A stretch of 64,000 nucleotides of DNA from the NCBI GenBank assembly GCA_045863195.1, contig BTUI01000008.1:1-64000 (forward strand). The letters run 5' to 3'. A program made the translations under genes and the position numbers. The notes below the pieces were generated by a model. The model did not search any database. It was not told where the DNA came from and saw nothing but the letters and a program-made list of their open reading frames with translations. Positions 41,061 through 49,350 of the stretch are shown here, piece after piece (positions within the stretch are counted from its first letter, which is position 1; each line of letters starts with the position of its first letter). Origin of the DNA: W-Chloroflexi-9 sp045863195 (GTDB lineage Bacteria > Chloroflexota > Dehalococcoidia > UBA2979).

Positions 41061-41378
41061 ATGGACTGCCCGCAATGCGGGTCGGCGATGCGCGAGCGGG
41101 AACGCTCCCGTGTTCGGATCGACTTCTGCCCCGACTGCAAGGGTGTTTGGCTCGATCGAGGCGAACTGGACAAGATTATCGCGTTCGAGTCAGGCAGTCG
41201 TGACTGGGACGACGACGACGATGACGACGACCGGGAGCGACGCTCGTCGAGCCGCCGCCGCGATGACGACGATGATGACGACGACGACCGCCGCCGCTTC
41301 GGGCCGACCGGCACCCCCGTAAAGAGCAAGAAGCGCAGCTTCTTCGACAACTTCTCGGAGATCTTCGGCGGCGAATAG
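41061..41378 (+). CDS. TFIIB-type zinc ribbon protein with two poly-Asp runs
   Basis: A 105-residue protein with one zinc ribbon: CPQC at 3-6 and CPDC at 23-26, followed by GVWLDRGELDKII, the zf-TFIIB (PF13453) pattern. After it come eight Asp (50-57), an Arg/Ser block and nine Asp (68-76), then a basic/aromatic tail ending FFDNFSEIFGGE. Family members keep the ribbon and the tail; the Asp blocks are coded by GAC/GAT repeats and vary by slippage. ATG 41061 has GAAGGGG before it. Function not known; nucleic-acid or protein binding is likely. Confidence 0.9.
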   Translation: MDCPQCGSAMRERERSRVRIDFCPDCKGVWLDRGELDKIIAFESGSRDWDDDDDDDDRERRSSSRRRDDDDDDDDDRRRFGPTGTPVKSKKRSFFDNFSEIFGGE

Positions 41379-41404
41379 GCCTCAAGGCGTTTCGCATTAG
41401 ACAG

Positions 41405-41433
41405 GACAGCCCGGCGCACCGCGCCGGGCTGTC
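41405..41433. terminator. Bidirectional terminator hairpin
   Basis: GACAGCCCGGCGC (41405-41417) pairs perfectly with 41421-41433 over ACC. It lies between the convergent zinc ribbon gene and nuoB and is followed by TCGTCTGTGTT on the plus strand, so it can end both. Confidence 0.75.
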
Positions 41434-41459
41434 TCGTCTGTGTTGCCCTCGGCGGGCGG

Positions 41460-42188
41460 TTAGATGTGGGCGAGGGGGACGCCGCCGGAGCGGCGGTTCG
41501 GGTCGTCCAGGCCGGGGTACGGCGGGAAGAGCGACTCGAGTTCGCGGCGGATTGGATCGCCTTCCGGCAGGTAGGCGGAGAAGTCGCCGTCCGGCTCGGG
41601 GCGCTCGCGCTGGCCGGTCACTTCGGCGTGCTTGATGCGCTCCTGGAGCATCATCAGCCCCTGCAGCAGCGACTCCGGGCGGGGCGGGCAGCCGGGCACG
41701 TACACGTCCACCGGGATGATCATGTTCACGCCGGGGAGGACGGAGTACGCGTAGGCGAAGGGGCCGCCCATGATCGCGCAGCCGCCCATGGAGATGACCC
41801 ACTTCGGCTCCGCCATCTGGAGGTAGATGCGGCGCACCACCGGCGCCATCTTCCAGGTCACGGTGCCAGCGACGATCATCAGGTCCGCCTGGCGGGGCGA
41901 GGCGCGGAAGACCTCTGACCCGAACCGCGCGATGTCGTAGCGGGAGGAGGCGGACGCGATCATCTCGATCGCGCAGCAGGCGAGGCCGAACATCGCCGGC
42001 CAGAGCGAGTGCGCGCGCGCCCAGTTGAGCAGGCCGTCCACGGACGTCACCAGGACGTTCTTGCGGACTTCCTCCTCGAGGTCGGCGCCGGTGAGTTCGC
42101 CCTCGCCGAGCAGCGGGTGCGGGATGTGCAGGCCGCCCGCCGTGGTGGCGGCGCCCGCGTTGAAGATGGGAAGCGACTGTCCGGTCAA
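41460..42188 (-). CDS. nuoB: NADH-quinone oxidoreductase subunit B (lone copy)
   Basis: NuoB holds Fe-S cluster N2, the last cluster before quinone in complex I. The ligands are present: adjacent cysteines in FGLACCAIEM, Cys in SMGGCAIMGG and Cys in VPGCPPRPE. The body from SVDGLLNWARAHSLWPA on is normal, and the C-terminal part carries an extra acidic tail. I chose TTG 42188 (FALTGQSL region) because the frame to 42254 begins with unlikely sequence; the real start is open. No other nuo genes are near; the neighbour is a cysteine desulfurase. Confidence 0.88.
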   Translation of the reverse strand: MTGQSLPIFNAGAATTAGGLHIPHPLLGEGELTGADLEEEVRKNVLVTSVDGLLNWARAHSLWPAMFGLACCAIEMIASASSRYDIARFGSEVFRASPRQADLMIVAGTVTWKMAPVVRRIYLQMAEPKWVISMGGCAIMGGPFAYAYSVLPGVNMIIPVDVYVPGCPPRPESLLQGLMMLQERIKHAEVTGQRERPEPDGDFSAYLPEGDPIRRELESLFPPYPGLDDPNRRSGGVPLAHI

Positions 42189-42263
42189 CGCGAAGCCCCC
42201 GCTGTCGAAACCTGCGTGCGCGCCGATGCTATCGCCGCACGTACGAGGCGGCAAACCGCCGCC

Positions 42264-43481
42264 TCAGGAGAGCCACGGCCGCCACGCCTGGGGCGGCTCC
42301 GTCACCGGCACCGGCGAGAGCGCCCGTAGCCGCTGGACGATCGGCGGGAGCACCTCCAGCAGCCGGTCCACGTCCGCGTCCGTGTTGCCCCGGCCGAGCG
42401 TGAAGCGGAGCGAGCCCCGCGCGAGGTCTTCCGGCACGCCCATGCCCACGAGGACGTGGCTCGGCTCCACCGAGCCGGTGGTGCAGGCCGACCCGGAGGA
42501 GGCGGCGACGCCGGCGAGGTCGAGCGCGAGGAGGATCGATTCGCCCTCCACGAAGCCGACGCAGCAGGAGACGTTGCCGGGAAGCCGGTGCGCCAGGTCG
42601 CGCGGGCCGGTGATCGCGAGCATCGGGATGCGGCGCGGGAGTTCCTCGATCAGTCGCTGCTGGAGGGCGCGCTCGTGGGCCACGTCCGCCTCCCGGCGCT
42701 CCCAGGCGATCGCCATCGCCCGTGCCAGTCCCACGATCGCCGCTGTGTCCTCGGTGCCGGCGCGTCGCCGCTCCTCCTGCCCGCCGCCGAGGATCTGCGC
42801 CTGGAGCGGCGTCCCGGAGCGGACGTACAGCACGCCCGCCCCCCGGGGGCCGTACAACTTGTGGCCGGTGAGCGTCAGCAGGTCCACCCCCAGCCGGTTT
42901 ACGTGGACGCCGAGGTGCGCCGCGCTCTGGACGGCGTCCGTGTGCACCATCGCGCGCGGGTTGCGCGCCTTCACGCGGCGCGCGACCTCCGCGATGTCGG
43001 TGACCGCGCCGACCTCGTTGTTCGCGTGCATGAGGCTCACGAGGACGGTGTCATCGCGGACGGCGGCCTCCACGGCCGCGGGGTCGACCCGGCCGTCCGG
43101 GCCGGGCGCGAGGCGCGTGACCTCCGCCGCGCCGTCGCGCTCCATCTGTTCGAGCGTGTCGAGCACGGCGTGGTGCTCCACGGTGCTGGTGATGACGTGG
43201 CGGCCTCGACGGGTGGAGGCGGCGACCACGCCGCGCAGCGCCAGGTTGTCCGACTCCGAGCCGCCGGAGGTGAAGATGATCTCGCTCTCGCCCGCCCCGA
43301 TGAGCCGCGCGACGGTCGCGCGGGCGCGGTCGATGGCGGCGCGGGCGGCCTGCGCCTCCACGTAGATCGAGGAGGGGTTGTGCCACGCCTCGGTCAGGAA
43401 CGGCAGCATCGCCGCGACGACCTCGGGGTCGGGCGGTGTGGTGGCGGCGTGGTCGAGGTAGACGCGGGCGGGCGTGGCCAT
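42264..43481 (-). CDS. Cysteine desulfurase (IscS/NifS type)
   Basis: PLP enzyme that takes sulfur from cysteine for Fe-S cluster and tRNA thiolation. YLDHAATTPPDPEV opens the protein; HANNEVGAV, the PLP-lysine stretch DLLTLTGHKLYGPRG and the mobile loop with the active Cys (SSGSACTTG.VEPSHVL) are all there. 405 residues fits NifS/IscS. ATG 43481 diverges from the SufR-like gene, with the shared gap 43482-43568. The nuoB frame begins close after its stop, so the two may be co-transcribed. Confidence 0.93.
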   Translation of the reverse strand: MATPARVYLDHAATTPPDPEVVAAMLPFLTEAWHNPSSIYVEAQAARAAIDRARATVARLIGAGESEIIFTSGGSESDNLALRGVVAASTRRGRHVITSTVEHHAVLDTLEQMERDGAAEVTRLAPGPDGRVDPAAVEAAVRDDTVLVSLMHANNEVGAVTDIAEVARRVKARNPRAMVHTDAVQSAAHLGVHVNRLGVDLLTLTGHKLYGPRGAGVLYVRSGTPLQAQILGGGQEERRRAGTEDTAAIVGLARAMAIAWERREADVAHERALQQRLIEELPRRIPMLAITGPRDLAHRLPGNVSCCVGFVEGESILLALDLAGVAASSGSACTTGSVEPSHVLVGMGVPEDLARGSLRFTLGRGNTDADVDRLLEVLPPIVQRLRALSPVPVTEPPQAWRPWLS

Positions 43482-43568
43482 GCGCCGAGGATACGCCGCG
43501 CCGGGCGGCCGGCAGGTTTAGCACGTTGGTTGCTGAAAAAGGGCGCAAACGCTGCTACGCTGTCAGAC
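43482..43568. promoter_or_regulatory. Shared divergent control region of cysteine desulfurase and SufR-like gene
   Basis: The 87-base gap holds AGCA-N7-TGCT around TTGG at about 43520-43534, and a promoter-like TTGCTG with TACGCT near 43550-43556 read rightward. A related AGCA...TTGGTT...TGCTG arrangement occurs before the Fe-S carrier gene at about 44251-44276. The SufR-like regulator may bind both; this is weak inference from two sites. Confidence 0.35.
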
Positions 43569-44243
43569 ATGACGAGTGCCCCCCGCCGCATTGACGGCAC
43601 ACGCGAGGAGATCCTCGCGCTCCTCCGCCGTCGCGACCGCATGAGCGTGGACGACCTCTCCCGCGAACTCGGCCTCGCCGGCGCCACCGTGCGCCGCCAC
43701 CTGGACGTGCTCCAGCGCGACAACTTCGTACAGGTCACGCAGGTCCGAGGTGGCACGGGCCGCCCCAAGCACCTGTTCTCGCTGACGGAGGCGGGCGCTG
43801 ACCTCTTTCCGCACCACTACGTGCGCATGACGCAGCGGCTTCTCGGCGAGATCGTGGGGCTGGGCGCGGATGAGACCGCGGGCCGCTCCGGCCCGGAGAT
43901 CGCGCGGCTCATCTTCACGCGCATGTCGGAGCGCATCGCGGCGGACTACGCGCCGCAGGTGCACGGCAAGACGCCCGTGGAGCGCGCGCGCTCCGCCGTT
44001 GAACTGGTCGCCCGCGAGGGGATCGACTTCGAGGTGGTGGAGGCGCGCGAGGGCATCCGTGTCCTCGGCCGGGGCTGCCCGTGCAGCCGCCTCGACGAGT
44101 CGTCGACCGCGAACCCGTGCGAGCATGACCGCGTGATGCTGGAGCGGCTCCTCGGCGCGCCGGTGCGCCCGCTGGACGCCTCGCTCGTGCCGCACGACTT
44201 CCACTGCGGCTACCTGATCGCGCCGTCCGTGGGGGCCGGCTAG
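43569..44243 (+). CDS. SufR-like Fe-S-sensing transcriptional regulator
   Basis: The 224-residue DeoR/ArsR-like regulator has an N-terminal winged helix (EEILALLRRRDRMSVDDLS, then GATVRRHLDVLQRD) and a C-terminal half with clustered cysteines: CPCSRLDESSTANPCEHD. SufR proteins hold a 4Fe-4S cluster with such Cys residues and repress the suf genes when the cluster is present. A Cys/His pair near the end (HDFHCGYL) may complete the site. It is divergent from cysteine desulfurase and upstream of an A-type carrier, which supports the call. Confidence 0.85.
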   Translation: MTSAPRRIDGTREEILALLRRRDRMSVDDLSRELGLAGATVRRHLDVLQRDNFVQVTQVRGGTGRPKHLFSLTEAGADLFPHHYVRMTQRLLGEIVGLGADETAGRSGPEIARLIFTRMSERIAADYAPQVHGKTPVERARSAVELVAREGIDFEVVEAREGIRVLGRGCPCSRLDESSTANPCEHDRVMLERLLGAPVRPLDASLVPHDFHCGYLIAPSVGAG

Positions 44244-44326
44244 GACGTTACAGCAGCAGTGACTTGGTTTATTGCTGGGCCGCCTCAACCTCGATAAGAT
44301 GGGGCCGCACCCGAAGGGGACGACCG

Positions 44327-44755
44327 ATGACCTCACTCCTGCCCGGCATGGGCGCTCCGATCGCCGCGAAGCCCGCGGCGCCCGCCATCACCACGATGGT
44401 GACCGTCACCGACAAGGCCGCCGCGAAGGCGAAGTCGATCCTCGAGGCGAAGGGGCACCCGGACGGGATGCTCCGCGTGTTCGTGGTCGGCGGCGGCTGC
44501 TCCGGCTACCAGTACGGCATGTCCATCGCCCCGGCCGCCGAGGCGGAGGATCAGGTGATCATGACGGACTCCGGCGTGCGCGTGGTCATTGACCGCGACT
44601 CCGCGCCGATGATCTCCGGCGCCGAGATCGACTACCACGAGGACCTGATGAAGTCCGGGTTCACGATCTACAACCCGAACGCCACGTCCTCCTGCGCCTG
44701 CGGCTCCTCCTTCCAGACCGCGGGTGGCGGTGGCACCCCGCGGCCCTGCTCCTAG
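44327..44755 (+). CDS. erpA: A-type Fe-S cluster carrier (ErpA/IscA/HesB family)
   Basis: Carries 2Fe-2S or 4Fe-4S clusters to target proteins. The three conserved cysteines are Cys58 (GGGCSGYQYG), Cys123 and Cys125 (SCACGSSF). The core from about residue 24 has the HesB fold; an Ala/Pro-rich N-terminal extension of 20 residues and a Gly/Pro tail are additional. 142 residues. ATG 44327 has GAAGGGGA upstream and GATAAG near 44293 may be the -10 box. It is followed by a terminator, so it is a single gene. Confidence 0.93.
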   Translation: MTSLLPGMGAPIAAKPAAPAITTMVTVTDKAAAKAKSILEAKGHPDGMLRVFVVGGGCSGYQYGMSIAPAAEAEDQVIMTDSGVRVVIDRDSAPMISGAEIDYHEDLMKSGFTIYNPNATSSCACGSSFQTAGGGGTPRPCS

Positions 44756-44777
44756 CAGGCAATCCCTCGGACTGAAC

Positions 44778-44803
44778 AGAGGCCCCGCTCCGGCGGGGCC
44801 TCT
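44778..44803 (+). terminator. Rho-independent terminator after erpA
   Basis: AGAGGCCCCGC (44778-44788) pairs perfectly with 44793-44803 around TCCG, and TCGTTTCTC follows, giving a weak U-tail. Confidence 0.8.
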
Positions 44804-44845
44804 TCGTTTCTCGCTATGCTGTGCGCGCTGGGAAGGGCTGGGCGA

Positions 44846-45292
44846 ATGCCGCAGGCGTGGATCACCGTCAACTCGTACGACAACTTCGAGATCCTCCGGA
44901 AGCGGAAGTTCGACCTTGCGCCGTTCAAGTCCAGCCGGCGCAAGCAGTCCGGCGACATGCGCCCTGGCGACCGCATCGTCTACTACCTCGTCGGACGCGT
45001 GGAGTTCGCCGGCGTGGTGGAGGTGACGGGCGAGGCGTACGAGGACCACACCGACCTCGGCTTCGAGTCCGAGGGGAAGCCGGACGAGGATTACCCGTTC
45101 CGCATCCCGACGAAGCCGGTGGTGATCGCGAAGCGCGACCACTACCAGGACGTCCGCGAGATCACCGACCTCCTGGACAAGACGCGGAACTTCGGGCCGA
45201 AGAAGCTCGGCATGGCGTTCCGCGGCAACCTGCACAAGATCTCGCAGGCAGACCTCGAGGTGATCGAAGGGCTGCTGCGCGCGCGGGCGTGA
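44846..45292 (+). CDS. EVE domain protein
   Basis: The 148-residue protein fits the EVE (PUA-like) fold: WITVNSYDNFEILR at the start, then FKSSRRKQSGDMRPGDRIVYYLV, FEGESEGKPDEDY-like spacing (FESEGKPDEDYPFRIP) and a final LHKISQADLEVIEGLL. EVE domains read modified bases in RNA or DNA. It may also belong to the less studied prokaryotic EVE group linked to defence. ATG 44846 has GGGAAGGG before it. It has no close partner gene, so context gives no role. Confidence 0.85.
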   Translation: MPQAWITVNSYDNFEILRKRKFDLAPFKSSRRKQSGDMRPGDRIVYYLVGRVEFAGVVEVTGEAYEDHTDLGFESEGKPDEDYPFRIPTKPVVIAKRDHYQDVREITDLLDKTRNFGPKKLGMAFRGNLHKISQADLEVIEGLLRARA

Positions 45293-45314
45293 TGCGCCCG
45301 GGAATGGCACTCCC

Positions 45315-45728
45315 ATGGCCGAAGATTCGCCGCGACGTTTGACCCGCAGCCAGGACCGCAAGGTCGCCGGGGTGTGCGGCGGCATCGCCGACTACCTGGA
45401 CGCCGACCCCACGCTCATCCGCCTCGGCTTCGTGGCGCTCGCGCTGCTGACGGCGCTCGGGCCGATGGCGCTGGGGTACGCGATCCTGTGGCTCGTGATG
45501 CCGGAGGCGAGCGGGCCGCCGCGCCCGCGCTCCGCGCAGGGGCCCGGCGAGGCCGGCATGATCATCGGCATCGTGCTCCTCGGCGTGGCGTTCATCGCGC
45601 TGGTGGGCAGAGGCTGGTGGGGGATGCCGCACATGCCGATGCCGGGCTGGGGCGGCCTCCAGTTTCTGTGGATCATCGCGTTGCTCGTCGCGGGGGCGTG
45701 GCTCGTCGCCGCCTCCCGACGCCGGTAG
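45315..45728 (+). CDS. PspC domain membrane protein
   Basis: A 137-residue protein with the PspC core RKVAGVCGGIADYLDADPTLIRLGF near 15-40, a membrane helix in ALALLTALGPMALGYAILWLVMP, and further hydrophobic segments at about 82-98 and 115-133. PspC proteins take part in envelope stress signalling. The stress regulators PspA/PspB are not near. ATG 45315 starts 22 bases after the EVE gene, so it could be read with it. Confidence 0.9.
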   Translation: MAEDSPRRLTRSQDRKVAGVCGGIADYLDADPTLIRLGFVALALLTALGPMALGYAILWLVMPEASGPPRPRSAQGPGEAGMIIGIVLLGVAFIALVGRGWWGMPHMPMPGWGGLQFLWIIALLVAGAWLVAASRRR

Positions 45729-45741
45729 GGGAGCGACCGTC

Positions 45742-46272
45742 GTGGCGGAACCGGTGATGGCCGCGCAACTCGCGCTCCACGTGCAGCGGCTGCTGGACAA
45801 CTGCGTCCGCGCCGTGGCCGACCTCACGCTGGAGGAACTGAACCACCAGCCCGGGCCGACCGCGCACTCGATCGGCTGGGACATCTGGCACGTCGTCCGC
45901 ACCGCCGACAACGTGGTCTGCTTCGTCTTCGACCGCGAGCAGCCCGTCTGGCTTCGCGATGGGTTCGATGCCCGCTTCGGGCTGCCGAAGGTGGCGCAGG
46001 GCACCGGCATGACGGACGAAGAGGCGCGCGCGCTGCGCTTCCCGCCGCCGGCGGAGTTCGCCGCCTACATCGAGGCGGTGCGCGACCACGTGGTCCCGAA
46101 GATCGCCGGGATGAGCGAGGAGTACCTCGCGACCGTCACCACACTCAGGCCGTGGGGCGACCAGTCGCGCGCGGAGCACATGCTCCAGGTGCTGGTCGCG
46201 CACGGCAACGGACACCTGGGCCGCTGCTCGCTGGCGCGCGCGATGCTCGGAAAGGATGACCTCGGGATCTAG
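45742..46272 (+). CDS. DinB family protein
   Basis: The 176-residue protein is a DinB four-helix bundle: HVQRLLDNCVRAVADLTLEELN, then TAHSIGWDIWHVVRTADNV and later AEHMLQVLVAHGNGHLGRC. Histidines at about 49, 56 and 150-155 could form the metal site of this superfamily. The GTG 45742 start lies 13 bases after pspC. DinB proteins include thiol-dependent transferases, but no substrate can be assigned. A gene of the same superfamily lies at 48737-49267 on the other strand. Confidence 0.85.
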   Translation: MAEPVMAAQLALHVQRLLDNCVRAVADLTLEELNHQPGPTAHSIGWDIWHVVRTADNVVCFVFDREQPVWLRDGFDARFGLPKVAQGTGMTDEEARALRFPPPAEFAAYIEAVRDHVVPKIAGMSEEYLATVTTLRPWGDQSRAEHMLQVLVAHGNGHLGRCSLARAMLGKDDLGI

Positions 46273-46282
46273 GAGGTGTGTG

Positions 46283-46798
46283 ATGGAGGTCCGCCGCATC
46301 CGTGCCGATGAGGGCCTGGCGCTGAAGGAGGTGCGCCTCCGCGCGCTGCGCGAGGAGCCGGACGCCTACCACACCACCTATGCCGAGGCGGCCGTCCACC
46401 CCGATGACGAATGGCACCACCGCGCCGCACGGGGCGCGGACGGGGCGTACGAGGCGATGTTCGTCGTTGACCGGGGAGACGGACGGCTCGGCGGCATGGT
46501 CTATACCAACGCCCTGGCGGACGCTCCACACGACGCCTTCATCTCCTCGATGTGGCTGGACGCCGACCTGCGTGGCGGCGGGATGGCGGACGCGCTGATG
46601 CACGCGGCCGAGTCCTGGGCGCGGGCGATGGGGTCGCCTCAGGTGGAGCTGTGGGCCTCGTTGTCCAACGACCGCGCCAGGCGGTTCTACACCCGTCACG
46701 GTTACGTCCCGGCGGGGGTGGACGAACACTGGGAGCGCGGCGGCGGCTCCTCCCTCTTCCAGAAGGACCTCGCGTCCGAGGTGCGCGCCGCGGACTGA
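46283..46798 (+). CDS. GNAT family N-acetyltransferase
   Basis: A 171-residue acetyltransferase. The central strand-loop SSMWLDADLRGGGMADALM holds the acetyl-CoA loop (normally RGxGxG, here RGGGMA), and SNDRARRFYTRHGYVPAG is the usual end. The substrate is unknown. The AGGAGG ribosome site overlaps the stop of the DinB gene, so translation is coupled. Last-base spacing to the next gene, 83 bases, suggests the end of this small unit. Confidence 0.88.
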   Translation: MEVRRIRADEGLALKEVRLRALREEPDAYHTTYAEAAVHPDDEWHHRAARGADGAYEAMFVVDRGDGRLGGMVYTNALADAPHDAFISSMWLDADLRGGGMADALMHAAESWARAMGSPQVELWASLSNDRARRFYTRHGYVPAGVDEHWERGGGSSLFQKDLASEVRAAD

Positions 46799-46881
46799 CG
46801 CCGGAGCGCCTATGCGCGGCGGTGGTACGCTCGATCCGAGGGCTGGCGTACCCGTGCGCCGCCCGAGGATCGGAGCGCACC

Positions 46882-48723
46882 GTGAGCGACGCGCCGTTCC
46901 ACTTCTCGCCTCGGCCGAACCGGGCCGCGGAGATCCCGTGGGCGGAATGGGGTGCGGAGGCGTTCGCCCGCGCCCAGACGGAGGACCGCCCGGTCTTGCT
47001 CCTGCTGGCCGTGTCCTGGTCGCATCGCTCCCACCTCATGGACGAGGTCGCCCTCACCGACCCACGCGTGATCGACCTCCTCCGCTCGCGGTTCGTGGCC
47101 GTGCGCGTGGACGCGGACGAGCGCCCGGACGTGAGCGCGCGCTACCACGCCGGCGACTGGCCCACGACGGCGTTCCTGACGCCCGAGGGGGATGTCATTG
47201 CGGCGGCCGCGTACCTGGACGCGGAGGAGATGCTCAGCGCGTGCCACGCCGTCCAGGAGGGGTGGCTCGGGAACCGCGAGGGGATCGCGCAACAGGTGGA
47301 GGCCGCCCGCGCGATGCGCGCGGCAGAACGCGCCGCCGCGCGCGCCCAGCGTGGCCCCGGGGCCCTCACCCCATCGATGCTCGACATCGCGGTGGACCTG
47401 CTGGACGCGCGCTTCGACGCTGACGCGCCCGGACTGATCGAGGACGGCGCGGAGCCGGGGAGCGAGCGGGCGGCGTTCCGCTTCCCGCACCCGGAGGCGC
47501 TCCGCCTGTGGCGGTACCACGCCCTCCGCCGCACCGAGCCGGACGCGCGCTCCCGCGCACGTGACACCTGGCGCGCGATGACCGAGGGCGGCCTGTTCGA
47601 CCACCGTGACGGTGGGTTCTTCCGCCACGCGACGCGCCCGGACTGGTCCGAGCCGTCGTTCGAGAAACTCGCGCGCGACCAGGGCGGGCTGATGCTCGCC
47701 GCCGCCGAACTCGCGATCGCCGACATCGCCTGGCGCGACGAGCAGCGCGACCTCGTGGAGCGCCTGGCGGCGTACGTGATCGACACGCTCGGCGACGCGC
47801 AGGGGGGCATCGGCAACGCGCAGGACGCGGACGAGGCGTACCACGCCGCGTCCGAAGCGGAGCGCGCGCTGATGCTGCCGCCGGCGGTGGATGGACGGGT
47901 GTTCACCTCCTCGTGCGCCGTGGCCGCGCGCGGCCTGATCGCCCTGGGGGTCGCCGTCGACCGGCGCGACTGGAGGGAGCGCGGCCTGCGCGCGGTCGAC
48001 TTCCTGCTCTCGCATGCGCGCGCCGGGCAGGCCGGCATGTACCACGCCTATGACGGCACCCCGCACCTGCTGGGGATCCTGGACGACCAGGCGCAGATGC
48101 TGCTCGCGCTCCTCGAGGCGTACGAGGTGAGCGGCCAGCCGTTCCGGCTGGAGCAGGCGCGCTGGCTGGCGCGCGCGATGGACGAACACTGGCTGGAGCC
48201 CGGCCTGGGCTTCCGCGACGTCGCCTTCGACCACGAGGACACGGCGCTCCTCGCCGAGCCCGCCGTCCCGATCGCCGCGAACGTGGCGGCGGCGGAGGGC
48301 TTCCTGTGGCTCGCCCGCCTCACGCACGACGACCGCTACCTCTCCACGGCCGCGGAGGTCCTCGCGCAGTTCGCGCATGGGATCGAGGCGCGCGGGCTGG
48401 CCGCGGCGGACTACGCGCGGGTGGTGGACCGGCTGCTGTCCGCGGAGCCGGAGTTCAAGATCATCGCGGAGTGGCCGGCCGGCGAGCCGGACCGCGTGGC
48501 GGACCCGCTCCACCGCGCCGCGCTGCGCCTCCCGCTTGCCTCGCGCACGGTGCAGCGGCTGAACCCGGAGCAGGACGACCTGCTGTTCTATGCGCTCGGA
48601 CTGCCCCGGGATGTGGTGAAGGTGGCCTACGTCTGCTCCGGGCACGCGTGTTCGCAGCCGATCACCGCGCCGGAGTCGCTGCTGGGGGCGGTCGAAGAGG
48701 TGCTCGCGGCGCCGTCCTGGTAG
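46882..48723 (+). CDS. DUF255 thioredoxin-fold protein (YyaL/SSP411-like) lacking the active cysteines
   Basis: The 613-residue protein has an N-terminal thioredoxin-like domain (residues about 1-125) and an (alpha/alpha)6-type body as in SSP411/YyaL. The usual WCHWCHVM motif is present as WSHRSHLM, so both cysteines are replaced by Ser and the redox centre is gone. Other marks, such as AVRVDADERPDVSARY, WPTTAFLTPEGDV and FFRHATRPDWSEPSFEKL, fit the family. GTG 46882 has GGAG upstream; earlier in-frame ATGs read through the GNAT gene. Confidence 0.88.
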   Translation: MSDAPFHFSPRPNRAAEIPWAEWGAEAFARAQTEDRPVLLLLAVSWSHRSHLMDEVALTDPRVIDLLRSRFVAVRVDADERPDVSARYHAGDWPTTAFLTPEGDVIAAAAYLDAEEMLSACHAVQEGWLGNREGIAQQVEAARAMRAAERAAARAQRGPGALTPSMLDIAVDLLDARFDADAPGLIEDGAEPGSERAAFRFPHPEALRLWRYHALRRTEPDARSRARDTWRAMTEGGLFDHRDGGFFRHATRPDWSEPSFEKLARDQGGLMLAAAELAIADIAWRDEQRDLVERLAAYVIDTLGDAQGGIGNAQDADEAYHAASEAERALMLPPAVDGRVFTSSCAVAARGLIALGVAVDRRDWRERGLRAVDFLLSHARAGQAGMYHAYDGTPHLLGILDDQAQMLLALLEAYEVSGQPFRLEQARWLARAMDEHWLEPGLGFRDVAFDHEDTALLAEPAVPIAANVAAAEGFLWLARLTHDDRYLSTAAEVLAQFAHGIEARGLAAADYARVVDRLLSAEPEFKIIAEWPAGEPDRVADPLHRAALRLPLASRTVQRLNPEQDDLLFYALGLPRDVVKVAYVCSGHACSQPITAPESLLGAVEEVLAAPSW

Positions 48724-48736
48724 CCCTCGCCCAAGG

Positions 48737-49267
48737 TCAGATGTCCGGCATGCCGAACACGGTGGGCGTCCCGGCGGGGCGGAAGGCGTCCCACGCGCGC
48801 TGCACGCGCCACATGCTCTCCAGGTCTCGCTCGCTCATCTCCTGCACCCACTGGAGGACGGAGACCTCGCCACGGAACGGGTGGACGCCCACGTGGTTCC
48901 ACGCCGTCCCGGCGCTCTCCAGCACCCACACCGTCTCCTCGCGCAGCGTCAGGAAGTCCCAGAGCAGTTCCTCGACGTCCGAGGCGGCGTAGGACTGCTC
49001 GTGCGGTGCGTGCAGCGCCCGGCGTTCCTCGATGGGGTCGCCGTCCACGCGCACCATCACGCGGAGCGCGGCGAGGTCCTCGCGCTCCGAATCGCGCAGG
49101 AAGCCGACGATCTGTGCCACATTCCACTCGTCGCCCGGGATCGGCGCGTCCAGGGCGTCCTCGTCTATGCCCTGGACCAGGCGGGCGGTGCGATGGGAGA
49201 TCTCGCGCAGCGCCTTCACCAGGTAGCGGCGGCGGTCTCCATAGTTGGCGGCGATGTATTGCGGCAC
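48737..49267 (-). CDS. DinB superfamily protein (second copy)
   Basis: A 176-residue helical protein: ALREISHRTARLVQGIDEDALD, EWNVAQIVGFLRDSEREDL, ALHAPHEQSYAASDVEELLWDFL and a C-terminal WVQEMSERDLESMW. It fits DinB_2-type proteins and is distinct from the copy at 45742. GTG 49267 is the only reasonable start. It converges with the DUF255 gene and is divergent from the VOC gene. Confidence 0.82.
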   Translation of the reverse strand: MPQYIAANYGDRRRYLVKALREISHRTARLVQGIDEDALDAPIPGDEWNVAQIVGFLRDSEREDLAALRVMVRVDGDPIEERRALHAPHEQSYAASDVEELLWDFLTLREETVWVLESAGTAWNHVGVHPFRGEVSVLQWVQEMSERDLESMWRVQRAWDAFRPAGTPTVFGMPDI

Positions 49268-49350
49268 GCACCGATGGTGCGCCCTGCCGGGACGCCTCGC
49301 AACGGATCGCGTCACCCCGGCGGTACGATCTCCCGCCGAAGGAGCGCGCG

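Noticed and set aside
41208..41295. GAC/GAT repeats considered as a CRISPR-like or minisatellite array
   Set aside because: They are trinucleotide repeats inside a coding frame that make poly-Asp; no spacers are present.
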